DNA from: Planctomycetota bacterium
GTDB lineage: Bacteria; Planctomycetota; Planctomycetia; Pirellulales; Lacipirellulaceae
Assembly (NCBI GenBank): GCA_013152515.1
Contig: JAADGD010000188.1
Span: forward strand, 1-33,569
Direction of reading: 5' to 3'
Length of the DNA stretch: 33,569 bases
Shown one piece after another: positions 24,001-31,699 of the stretch. Within the stretch, counting starts at the first letter, position 1; the number at the start of each line of letters is the position of its first letter. A program made the position numbers and the translations under genes. A model generated the notes under the pieces. The model was not told the DNA's origin. It saw only the letters and a list, made by a program, of their open reading frames with translations, and searched no databases.

Positions 24001-25112
24001 CCACGCGTTTCAAGGGGTTTGTGACCTATCGAGGAGGCGAAGTAGTTTCGCGGAATAATCGGCCGCGGCGCAGACGGCAGCCACGACCGTTGATCGACTC
24101 TCGCACAATAGCAAAATCGCTACGTGGTTTCGGCGCGTCGGAAGAAGAGATCGAATCGCTCGGTGTCACCAAGTTTCTGACGCGGGGTCTGGGTGACCAG
24201 CTAAGTTTTCATATCTACGACGCGGAACCGACGTTCGCCTTTCGCTTTTCGCAGTTTGTTGGACGAAGCATCGGACGCAGAGGCCGTGGCTTCGACGAAG
24301 AAATGCTGCTCTGGCTCCCGCTGGTCAGCTCGTTGAACTCGCCCATCTATCTAACGCTGCCTGTGGCGGACGAACAGATCGTTGACCAATTTCTCCAGCG
24401 GCTCGATCAAATTCTCGCCAAAGCTGCGCGGAGGCCGATGGGTCGTGGCTGGTTTTCGTTCGATACCGACTTTTATCGCTTCACCTCCGAAGAGCATACG
24501 GTCCGGTGTTTTGCCTGGGAATTTTTCAGTTTCCGTTTTCGATTTTTCGTAGCGCGAGTCGAAGGTGCCTTGGTCATTGCTACACAACCATTTATTATGT
24601 ACGACCTTTTCGAGTTGGCAGCCGCCGACACGAATGTCGCTCCAGATCCCGACTCGGTCGCCCACTTGTTGGTTCGAGTCCGACCGAAGAATTGGGACCG
24701 CGTCCTCGCAGACTTTCGGCTCGGTTGGGCCGAGTCGAACCGAACGAGCTGCCTCAAAAATCTTGGGCCCCTTTCGGGCATTGTCCGCGCCTACGGCGGA
24801 ACGGGCAGGCAGGCGTTGGATCTCGCCCGCGATCTTCACGGCGTCCGCTACTTCTGCCCAGAAGGTGGGCGTTACGAAGTCGTCGCCACAGACAACCCCG
24901 AGAACAGCGGTCGGCAGCAGGTTCGATGCAGCCTCCACGGCGACGCCAACGCACCTCGCCAGCCAACGGCTCCCGTGCGAGACAGCCAACTCGATCATTT
25001 GCTCTCGGAGTTTGCGGGAATGACTGCTGCTTTAACATTTACAGAGGATGGGCTACGAGCCGTTCTGCGAATCGACCGCCAACGAGTCGACCCAAAGGCG
25101 CAGCAGCCCTGA
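21096..25112 (+). CDS. Large exported protein with two DUF1559-like modules and two Cys-rich motifs
   Basis: This is a 1338-residue protein. A classical signal peptide (residues 1-24, ending GTLFA-AEG) replaces the prepilin leader usual for DUF1559. Module 1 (about 141-335) has KQLGLAMHNYHDAMKKFP, LSWRVQLLPYLDQQKLYEQF, LDEPWDSPHN, IRDGSSNTIMLV and VVWTKPDDL. Module 2 (about 801-985) repeats the same series: KNIALAFHNYASAKKRFPPN, LSWRVHLLPYLGAGQLHARF, LDEPWDSRQN, VQDGLSNTILVV and VPWTKPADL. Between and after them are two similar regions, each ending in a Cys motif: CPDGGRY...CSCTVHG (about 661) and CPEGGRY...CSLHG (about 1253). The protein therefore looks like an internal duplication. ATG 21096 is chosen because AGGAG lies 7 bases before it. 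Extracellular or periplasmic location is inferred; the function is unknown. Confidence 0.88.
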   Translation: MIQQIQRLVTLLIVLGFFSGTLFAAEGSGGVPWTLDEALEQLELYPHDAYLQYVALQLARRGDEDEFKRVVKRLRGTVGRRGQRNRSGRRAQIDLFSLTSGALAVQESLQLDAMTADVDGGFVDPRTRQRRRSPTVFHGTPTLARKMKQLGLAMHNYHDAMKKFPTAATYDSKGQPLLSWRVQLLPYLDQQKLYEQFHLDEPWDSPHNKTLIAKIPKAFQSPENPADKKHKTRFLVPVGKTTIFPGRKAMSFASIRDGSSNTIMLVQVASESAVVWTKPDDLQFDPKSPLTGIAEPKQGWFQVTMADASTRSIPTTVKPELLRNLFGRADGQLINWEDVYTTRPANPTDRDPTNIEIGELTGPTVRSHPFEEMLAGQTPKVSELAAAVPEDFYYVRFRSLGKLLDMAENSDLWAAHLFSQSVQNSYTHRTAVRLQEQLCVETNDLLRPFYDSIVQEVAVTGSDLFLREGTDVTLLFRFDKEAVFKMQMNGFLVKAAKKHPKSTRSTGSYRGVAFEHLTTPDRQAHVFSAYPQKGLHVRSNSRVAFERILDTLQGRGNNASDSAAPKTLADAFEFRYMRTLYEMDAPEEDGFIYLSDAFIRELVGPVRKITERRRVQCYNHLRMLGHASMLYRTEHGEAPRNLDQLIKTECLPKEFGTGKLSCPDGGRYQLSEAGMKCSCTVHGHVGRLTPCCEIPVQQITATEQKLYQRFLQGYNRYWQTFFDPIGIRVKATPASYRLETIILPLIDNSIYTTMAQLLGGTPKQLDNLPVPKRNIFSLGLKFDKEKLIESEAAAEVAAASNAELRDMKNIALAFHNYASAKKRFPPNDKKEGGLSWRVHLLPYLGAGQLHARFKLDEPWDSRQNIELLKEMPEIYGEKGTTTRIVGFTGEGAPFGKAQGLRFRDVQDGLSNTILVVEAGPDRAVPWTKPADLPFDQANPLAALGTIPGDEFKAAFMDGSIQRLPKAIDATRFKGFVTYRGGEVVSRNNRPRRRRQPRPLIDSRTIAKSLRGFGASEEEIESLGVTKFLTRGLGDQLSFHIYDAEPTFAFRFSQFVGRSIGRRGRGFDEEMLLWLPLVSSLNSPIYLTLPVADEQIVDQFLQRLDQILAKAARRPMGRGWFSFDTDFYRFTSEEHTVRCFAWEFFSFRFRFFVARVEGALVIATQPFIMYDLFELAAADTNVAPDPDSVAHLLVRVRPKNWDRVLADFRLGWAESNRTSCLKNLGPLSGIVRAYGGTGRQALDLARDLHGVRYFCPEGGRYEVVATDNPENSGRQQVRCSLHGDANAPRQPTAPVRDSQLDHLLSEFAGMTAALTFTEDGLRAVLRIDRQRVDPKAQQP

Positions 25113-25264
25113 TAAGTTATAGGGGGCAGTGAAAGAGCGATTTTTCTTCGTGTCGATCTTATCTGGCACTTGGAGAAGGCACTTTACGAATGCCCTAGCC
25201 GACCTTATTCTGGTGCGGTAACTATGCTTCACTGTTCTGGTGAACTCAATGACTGGAGAAAAAA

Positions 25265-26680
25265 ATGGGTGGATTTTTTCGGACGCTGACTATCGGGTTG
25301 GCCGTGGCTTGGATGGTGATGCCATCGCAGACGCTGCAGGCGAGGGATTTGGCTGAAGTGGAAGCGTTGGCTGAGGATGCGGCGCTAGCGGGCCACAATG
25401 CTTGGATGCTCACCAGTTGTGCTTTGGTTCTGTTTATGACGGTCCCCGGTCTGGCGATGTTTTATGGTGGGCTGGTCCGCAAAAAAAACGTACTCGGCGT
25501 GATGATGCAGTGCCTGTTTCTGATGGGGCTGATGACGGTGCTGTGGGCGTTGTACGGGTACAGCTTGTGCTTCGGCGGCGATAATGCCGAAGCTTTGGGT
25601 AGCACTTATAACAAGTTCATTGGCAACACCGACTACTTGTTCATGCAAAATGTCCAGCGGACTTGGGATGAGGCCGCCGGTGCGCCAAAGACGCCGATGA
25701 ACGGCGTAATCCCACGATTCACGCACATGCTATTCCAAGGCATGTTTTTCATTATCACACCAGCACTGATTTGTGGAGCCTTTGCTGAACGGATGAAATT
25801 CAGCGCGATGGTGTTGTTTAGTATTCTCTGGGGCACCGTGGTTTACTGCCCGCTCTGCCACTGGGTTTGGGGTGGCGGTATTCTTGCTTTTGGCGAGGAT
25901 CACGCGATCATGGGCGGCGCGCTTGATTTTGCCGGCGGAACGGTTGTGCATATTAGTTCGGGGATTTCGGCGCTGCTTTGCGCTTTGGTCCTTGGCAAAC
26001 GAGGCGGTATGGGTTCGTCGGATATGCGGCCTCACAATCTGACCTACACGACGTTGGGCGCAGGCATGTTGTGGGTCGGTTGGTTTGGTTTTAATGCTGG
26101 TAGCGAATTGGCTTCTGATGGTTTGGCTGCCAGTGCCTTTGCGGCGACGCATTTTTCGGCGGCGGCAGGGGTGTTGGGTTGGTGCATTTACGAATGGATC
26201 ACCAGTGGCAAGCCAAGCGTCTTGGGTGCTGCGTCGGGTGCCGTGGCTGGGTTGGTTTGCATTACGCCGGCTGCCGGTTTTGTGCAACCGATGCCCGCAC
26301 TTTTCATGGGACTTGCAGCAGGCGTGGTTTGTGCGATCGCGTGTAGCACGGTCAAAGCGAAATTCGGCTACGACGATTCGTTGGACGCGTTTGGCGTCCA
26401 CGGCGTGGGCGGCACATTGGGTGCCATTCTCACGGGCGTGTTTGCCACGCGTGAGTGCTGGGATATAGCTGGAGCTGGCAAGCTCGGCATGCTCGAAGGT
26501 GGCAGTGTCATGGGCGGTCAGATTGCCGCGGTGGCGGTAACGATCGTGTTCAGTCTTGTGGCGACATTCGTCATCTTGATGGTCGTCAAAGCCTTGATTG
26601 GCTTGCGAGTCAGCGAACGAGACGAAATTCGAGGCCTCGACGTGAGCGAGCATGGCGAGGAAGGCTATATTTTTACGTAA
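25265..26680 (+). CDS. amt: Ammonium transporter Amt
   Basis: This is a 471-residue inner-membrane ammonium channel. An N-terminal signal-like hydrophobic segment (residues 5-26) precedes a short polar region, then eleven transmembrane helices from about residue 45 (TSCALVLFMTVPGLAMFYGG). The family signature DFAGGTVVHISSGISALLCA is near 220, with the first channel His, and DAFGVHGVGGTLGAILTGVF near 375 has the second. Both central His residues are present. GGAG at 25255-25258 is 6 bases before the ATG. It is followed by glnK and glnD, the usual partners: uridylylated or unmodified GlnK docks on Amt to control flux. Nitrogen-dependent expression is expected, but no convincing sigma-54 promoter was found in 25113-25264. 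Confidence 0.96.
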   Translation: MGGFFRTLTIGLAVAWMVMPSQTLQARDLAEVEALAEDAALAGHNAWMLTSCALVLFMTVPGLAMFYGGLVRKKNVLGVMMQCLFLMGLMTVLWALYGYSLCFGGDNAEALGSTYNKFIGNTDYLFMQNVQRTWDEAAGAPKTPMNGVIPRFTHMLFQGMFFIITPALICGAFAERMKFSAMVLFSILWGTVVYCPLCHWVWGGGILAFGEDHAIMGGALDFAGGTVVHISSGISALLCALVLGKRGGMGSSDMRPHNLTYTTLGAGMLWVGWFGFNAGSELASDGLAASAFAATHFSAAAGVLGWCIYEWITSGKPSVLGAASGAVAGLVCITPAAGFVQPMPALFMGLAAGVVCAIACSTVKAKFGYDDSLDAFGVHGVGGTLGAILTGVFATRECWDIAGAGKLGMLEGGSVMGGQIAAVAVTIVFSLVATFVILMVVKALIGLRVSERDEIRGLDVSEHGEEGYIFT

Positions 26681-26693
26681 CAAATGTTCTCGT

Positions 26694-26748
26694 AGCCGCT
26701 GACGGAAGCCGCGATTCGGTCTTGGAAAACGCAGCTTCGTCTGCGGCT
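26694..26748. repeat. AGCCGC-GGCGGAAGC hairpin repeat, copy 2
   Basis: AGCCGCTGACGGAAGCCGCG (26694-26713) pairs with GCAGCTTCGTCTGCGGCT (26731-26748), related to the hairpin at 16812-16867. It lies between amt and glnK and could tune the relative expression of the two. Confidence 0.7.
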
Positions 26749-26812
26749 GCCAGGACGTAGAAGGCTCAGCCGAATTTTGTTAGACTAAAGAGCTACTAAT
26801 CAAACAACATAG

Positions 26813-27163
<351 letters not shown>

Positions 27164-27168
27164 AAGAA

Positions 27169-27267
27169 TGCAAAATGCAAATTGAAAAATGCAAATTGAA
27201 AAATTGAGTAACGTCAAGTAAGCAAACCCTTTGCCCTTTGCATTTTGCATTTTCCAATTGGCAATGC
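27169..27267. repeat. Inverted repeat with ATGCAAAATGCAAATTG arms
   Basis: The left side has ATGCAAATTGAAAA twice in tandem near 27175-27203; the right side CTTTGCATTTTGCATTTTCC then AATTGGCAATGC (27236-27267) is the inverted partner. It follows the glnK stop directly. Confidence 0.7.
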
Positions 27268-27293
27268 TCAGACTTTCTAGCCGAACCGCCTAG

Positions 27294-27366
27294 CCGAACC
27301 GCGACCGTGAGGGAGCGTCCGGACAAGTTTCAAATTTAACTCGACGCTCCCTCACGGTCGCGGTTC
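27294..27366. repeat. Dispersed hairpin repeat, CGAACCGCG family, copy 4
   Basis: Arms at 27294-27320 (CCGAACCGCGACCGTGAGGG...) and 27343-27366. The motif CTAGCCGAACCGC is also duplicated just before (27278-27301). It separates glnK from glnD and could act as a transcript hairpin between them. Confidence 0.82.
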
Positions 27367-27419
27367 TGTCGTTTTGTGCAATGTTGCATTTGAAGTTTGA
27401 ATTCGCCATCTGAATCCCT

Positions 27420-30050
27420 ATGCCGCCTGACTCGAACCTAAGCGACATCGTCCAAACGCTGCGTGAAGAGTTGCGCGACCAGCTTGCTGTAATCCGGCAG
27501 TCGCATGATCGCAAGCTTGCCGGTCCGCAAGTTTCGGCCAAATTGGCTTCGCTGATTGATCGAGTTGTTCAGCGGTTGTTCGAGGCAGCGCTTTTGCAGC
27601 TCGACCAAAAGCAAGCCGACGCGCTTCGCAACGACATCGCTTTGGTCGGACTGGGTAGCTACGCGCGCCGGCAATGTTCGCCGTATTCGGATGTCGACCT
27701 GATGATCTTGCATCAGAATCAGGACAAAGACGACATCGCCGCGCAACTTCGGCCGTTGACGCAGGGGATTTTTGACATTGGTTTACAACTTGGCCACAGT
27801 GTGCGTACTCCGGCGGAAGCGTTGCAACTGGCGCGTGGCGATGCGGTGATTGGTACTTCGCTGATCGATGCCCGTTTGTTGATCGGCAATCGAGAATTGT
27901 TCGAGACGTTTCGCAGCAGTTTTGAGACGATGGTACGGAAAAACAGCAAGACGCTCTGCCGCACTTTTCTCGACGCACGCGCCACCGAACGCGATCAATA
28001 TGGTGAGACGGTCTACTTGCTCGAGCCTCATGTCAAACGCTCACGTGGCGGGCTTCGCGATCTGAATTTGCTCCGCTGGCTAAGTTTTGCGGAGCACGGC
28101 ATTTCGGATCCCGATCGGCTGTATTTGGCGGGCGCCTTGTCGAAGTTTGATTATCGAAGGCTCCAGTCTGCCCGCGATTTTTTGCTACGACTACGTAACG
28201 AGATGCACTTTCATGCGGGGTCGGCTCACGACTTGCTCCATCGGGCCGAGCAACTGCGAGTCGCCGATTGGCATGAGCATACCCATCAGAGTGGGCTGCT
28301 GCCGGTCGAGCATTTCATGCGAGATTATTTCAGGCATACCAACCACCTCTGGCAACTCGTGCGGCGACGTGCAGCCAGTTTGCAGGTAGTCTCGACGATG
28401 ACGCGTGTCTTGGAGCCGATGCTGGGGAAGAACATCGATGGCAATTACCGTGTAGGCATGAAAAGCGTCAGTGCGACTCCGCATGGTATCTCAAAGCTCA
28501 AAGAAGATTTGGGCGAGGTGCTGCGGCTGGTCGTACTCTCGGCGAGCAAGGGGAAACACATCGATCATGCGACTTGGTCGACGTTAATTTTGGCTTCTCC
28601 AGAATTTACGGGGGAAGTGCCTCCCAAAGTACATCAGCAATTTTATGAATTACTTGCCGATTCGAAGACGGTTGGCGAAGTGTTGCGTGTGTTGCACGAG
28701 TTGGGGTACCTGGAAAAAATCATCCCGGCGATGAAGCATGTGCGCTGTTTGCTTCAGTTCAACCAGTATCACAAATACACCGTCGACGAGCACTGCCTCC
28801 GCACCGTTCGCAAGGCAGCAGACTTTGCTAAACGCCAGGATGCCTTGGGCGAAGCCTACCGCGAAGTCGCTGACAAACGAGTGTTGCATTTGGCGCTGCT
28901 GATGCACGACTTGGGCAAAGGTTTTGAAGAGGATCATTGCGACGTCGGCAAGCGGATTGTTGAAGAAACCGCCCAGTTATTGAAGCTCGATGAGCAAACG
29001 ACTGAGGACGTTGCGTTTTTGGTTCATCAGCATCTGGTGATGGCGCATCTCACGTTTCGACGCGACACGAGCGACGAACGACTCATCCAAAACTTTGCGC
29101 GCGAAGTTGGCAGTGTCGAGCGGCTGCGAATGCTGTTTGTATTGACCTGCGCCGATTTGGCCGCGGTGGGGCCAGGAGTGCTGAATGATTGGAAGACCGA
29201 TTTGCTGGCCGACGTTTTTGCGAGGTCGGCGGCCTGTTTTCAGCAAGATGACGGGTCTAGCCCGGCAAGCAAACTGACGGCATATCGTGACGCGGTTTTG
29301 AGAGAATTGTCTGCCAGCGAGCGGAGCGATGCTTGGTTTCTCCGTCAAGTCGAGGCGCTTCCGGCCAGTTTTTTAGCGGGTAGCAAAGTGACCGAGGCGG
29401 CGACGACGTTGCAGCGTTTTCATGCCCTTGCCGATCGCGCTGCTGAGGCTTGGTGCGTCTACTTGCCCGAGACCAAAACGCTCGAATTCACCGCCGGAGT
29501 CAGCCAAGGCTCGGGACGAGGTGGTTTTTCGAGCATGGCGGGGGCGCTCTCAAGCGCGGGGATGAAGATTCACTCCGCCGGGACCGACCTGCTCGACGAT
29601 GGGCTGCTGATGTTGCGCTACGTCGTCACCGATCCGACTAGTCCGCAAGGTACGACGCCAGAGCGACAGGAAGAAGTTTGCCGGACGTTGGTTGCAGCGG
29701 TCGATTCGGACGAACCGCCGAAGTTTCCCTCCGTTTGGGGAGCCGATCAGGCCGAGGCGTCGATCCAGCTTTCGGCGCTGCCCAACGAAGTGCGGATTGA
29801 TACGGAGCTTTCCGACGACTTTACGATCGTCGAAGTCTTTACGTTTGACCGTCGCGGACTGCTCTACCAGCTAGCGCGCAAGCTACACGACCTCAAGCTC
29901 GTCATCGCGCACGCCAAAATTGGTACGTATCTCGATCAGGTTGTCGATGTGTTCTATGTGACCGATCGTGCCCGGAAGAAAGTGGTCGAGGGGGCGCGGC
30001 TTGAGCAACTGCGCGAGGAGTTGCTGGAGGTGATTCGACTAAAGAAATAG
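27420..30050 (+). CDS. glnD: [Protein-PII] uridylyltransferase / uridylyl-removing enzyme GlnD
   Basis: This 876-residue bifunctional sensor adds UMP to PII when glutamine is low and removes it when glutamine is high. Domains in order: nucleotidyltransferase about 60-220, with GLGSYARRQCSPYSDVDLM near 76-94, where Asp-x-Asp binds metal. The middle helical region is GlnD-type, to about 430. The HD domain is at about 450-560 (YTVDEHCLRTVRKAADFA, then LALLMHDLGKGFEEDH near 495), which performs UMP removal. Two ACT domains follow at about 678-740 and 800-855 (VEVFTFDRRGLLYQLARKLH), which bind glutamine. The NT signature differs from the enterobacterial GGYGRGEL: here GSYARRQC, with Ser for the second Gly, Ala for Gly and Gln for Glu, so catalytic efficiency may differ. 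ATG 27420 has no clear ribosome site. It is the third gene of the amt-glnK-glnD set. Confidence 0.94.
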   Translation: MPPDSNLSDIVQTLREELRDQLAVIRQSHDRKLAGPQVSAKLASLIDRVVQRLFEAALLQLDQKQADALRNDIALVGLGSYARRQCSPYSDVDLMILHQNQDKDDIAAQLRPLTQGIFDIGLQLGHSVRTPAEALQLARGDAVIGTSLIDARLLIGNRELFETFRSSFETMVRKNSKTLCRTFLDARATERDQYGETVYLLEPHVKRSRGGLRDLNLLRWLSFAEHGISDPDRLYLAGALSKFDYRRLQSARDFLLRLRNEMHFHAGSAHDLLHRAEQLRVADWHEHTHQSGLLPVEHFMRDYFRHTNHLWQLVRRRAASLQVVSTMTRVLEPMLGKNIDGNYRVGMKSVSATPHGISKLKEDLGEVLRLVVLSASKGKHIDHATWSTLILASPEFTGEVPPKVHQQFYELLADSKTVGEVLRVLHELGYLEKIIPAMKHVRCLLQFNQYHKYTVDEHCLRTVRKAADFAKRQDALGEAYREVADKRVLHLALLMHDLGKGFEEDHCDVGKRIVEETAQLLKLDEQTTEDVAFLVHQHLVMAHLTFRRDTSDERLIQNFAREVGSVERLRMLFVLTCADLAAVGPGVLNDWKTDLLADVFARSAACFQQDDGSSPASKLTAYRDAVLRELSASERSDAWFLRQVEALPASFLAGSKVTEAATTLQRFHALADRAAEAWCVYLPETKTLEFTAGVSQGSGRGGFSSMAGALSSAGMKIHSAGTDLLDDGLLMLRYVVTDPTSPQGTTPERQEEVCRTLVAAVDSDEPPKFPSVWGADQAEASIQLSALPNEVRIDTELSDDFTIVEVFTFDRRGLLYQLARKLHDLKLVIAHAKIGTYLDQVVDVFYVTDRARKKVVEGARLEQLREELLEVIRLKK

Positions 30051-30152
30051 CCGTAGCGACTGCCTTAAACGTCAAGCGTTTTGTTGGCAAATCCAGGAGC
30101 CGATTCCCCGTATCCTGTCGATCCTGTCAGATTTCCTTTGCTTTCGCCCCAC

Positions 30153-30203
30153 ATTCCCGAACCCCCCAGTCCCGAGCCCCCAGTCCCCAACCCCTCACTC
30201 CCG
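30153..30203. repeat. C-rich degenerate tandem repeat
   Basis: Successive units CCCGAACCCCCCAGT, CCCGAGCCCCCAGT and CCCCAACCCCTCACT follow one another. No gene lies here; it is part of the 384-base gap after glnD. Confidence 0.65.
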
Positions 30204-30234
30204 GCCAGAATGACCGGGCTAGGACGATTTTGCG

Positions 30235-30263
30235 GGCCGATTTCCGTCAGAATCGGCCTTTAT
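30235..30263 (+). terminator. Probable glnD terminator
   Basis: GGCCGATT (30235-30242) pairs with AATCGGCC (30251-30258) around an 8-base loop, followed by TTTAT. It lies about 185 bases after the glnD stop and is the only good hairpin with a T-run there. Confidence 0.6.
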
Positions 30264-30275
30264 AGCAGCAAAAAC

Positions 30276-30304
30276 TTGACGATCGGCACTGTCCCGCTTA
30301 CGAT
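30276..30304 (+). promoter_or_regulatory. Predicted sigma-70-like promoter for the 30435 gene
   Basis: TTGACG (30276-30281) and TACGAT (30299-30304) are separated by 17 bases. Both resemble the -35 and -10 consensus (5 of 6 and 4 of 6). It lies directly after the terminator and 130 bases before the gene. Confidence 0.4.
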
Positions 30305-30434
30305 CGGAACTAGAAGGCTCTGCCTAGTTTACCTTGTTTCACAGGGATGCCGCCCTTGAGGTGGCTGGCCAGCGCTTTACCTGCGGTCGCAGCTAGGCCG
30401 CAATCCACGGAACATTGGCCGTGCTGCACATGAT

Positions 30435-31643
30435 TTGCAGCCGAAATTTAGAAAGATAATTCGTTTGACGCTCATTGTCCAAATTGTGTTGGGGCTGTCG
30501 GTGCTGGTTGGCTTGGTGACCATCATCATGAGCAGCAAGAACTGGCATTGGACCCAATTGGTGCTGGTGCTGTTTATCTTCTTCTCAGCGATTGGCTTTT
30601 TGTTTTTGGGTGCCGAGACAGTGCGCATTCACCAAAACCTGCGCAAAGCTATCCCTGCAAACGAGCAGAAACTTGCTCGGTGGCAGCAACAAAACGACGA
30701 ACTACTCAACGGCGCTGGCGAGAAGCCGGGCATCCTTAAACTTGAGCACCGACTGAAAATTGTTACCCGCGAGCGTGGGCGCGTTTGGCGTGGTGTTATG
30801 CCTGCGGGGCAAGTCGACCAACAAGGTCGCGTGTCGGTCGAAATTACCAAGCCAAAGCCACATGGCCTAGAAAAAGATGCGATTCTCTACGCCTTCGAGG
30901 AAGGCAACGCCAACGCGGCAAACCCTGCGGAAGGCAAGCAGTACTTGGGCGAATTTCGCGTGGCCGAGGTCCAAGAAGGCGGCGCAGTACTCGATCCTGT
31001 GTTGTTGATTGACAACCGCACGGGCGAACGGCTCGCCAAGAGTGAAGGGCCTTGGAGCCTGTACGAAACGATGCCTATCGATCGTCATCGATTGTTTGCC
31101 GGCTTCCCCGAAGAGGCGCTGCGTGCGATGCTCCCCGCCGAGTCGGTCGAAGAGTACCTCCGCCACGGTTCCGAAGCGACCTCCGACGACGACGAGTGGC
31201 ACGTCACGGGCTTAGACCAAGACGGCAAGCGTGTCGGACCTGACAACATCGACCAAGCGGTCAGGCGGCTTTACGATCGCAGTTTGCGTGATTATGCGTA
31301 TATTTTCAGCGAGCTTGCTGGCGAAAAAGTAGTCACCCTCGCCAAGCAAGAAGCGGTCGCCAAAGACAACGCCTTGCTCGTCAAAGCTCTCGCCGGAGCT
31401 GAAGAGACCGGCAAATTCCGCCAGCAGCAAATTGCCGCACTCAACGCCGATTTGGCCGGCATGAAGCAAGACCGAGCTGCCATCCAGTCGCACCGCGACG
31501 CGGTTCTCGGCCTGCTGAGCCATTTCCAAGAGCGTATCGAGAGCTATCGACAAGCCAATTCGGACTTCGTCAGGCAGTTCACCGAGCGGCAACTCAGCTT
31601 GACGAGCTACATCAACCGCGTCGCCCCGGCCCCTTCGCGGTAG
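30435..31643 (+). CDS. Membrane-anchored protein with coiled-coil C-terminus, function unknown
   Basis: This is a 402-residue protein that I do not recognise. Two hydrophobic helices stand at the N-terminus (about residues 9-32 and 40-62: LTLIVQIVLGLSVLVGLVTI and LVLVLFIFFSAIGFLFLG), followed by a helix to about 95. A beta-rich region follows (about 105-200: RLKIVTRERGRVWRGV, GRVSVEITKPKP, QYLGEFRVAEVQ), then an acidic segment. The last 110 residues are helical and heptad-rich (ETGKFRQQQIAALNADLAGM), probably a coiled coil. The start is TTG at 30435, since no ATG precedes the first helix in frame; there is no clear ribosome site. The neighbour is a rhomboid protease 56 bases downstream. The beta-rich domain could sense or bind something, but I cannot name it. 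Confidence 0.7.
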   Translation: MQPKFRKIIRLTLIVQIVLGLSVLVGLVTIIMSSKNWHWTQLVLVLFIFFSAIGFLFLGAETVRIHQNLRKAIPANEQKLARWQQQNDELLNGAGEKPGILKLEHRLKIVTRERGRVWRGVMPAGQVDQQGRVSVEITKPKPHGLEKDAILYAFEEGNANAANPAEGKQYLGEFRVAEVQEGGAVLDPVLLIDNRTGERLAKSEGPWSLYETMPIDRHRLFAGFPEEALRAMLPAESVEEYLRHGSEATSDDDEWHVTGLDQDGKRVGPDNIDQAVRRLYDRSLRDYAYIFSELAGEKVVTLAKQEAVAKDNALLVKALAGAEETGKFRQQQIAALNADLAGMKQDRAAIQSHRDAVLGLLSHFQERIESYRQANSDFVRQFTERQLSLTSYINRVAPAPSR

Positions 31644-31699
31644 CAAATACCGCAGGATTCCACTTTCGACGTTTGCCTCGGCCCGTTATCTTTGCAGAC

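Noticed and set aside
25164-25181. Sigma-54-like promoter (TGGCAC followed by GGCA) before amt
   Set aside because: The distance between the GG and GC elements is two bases too long for the -24/-12 consensus.
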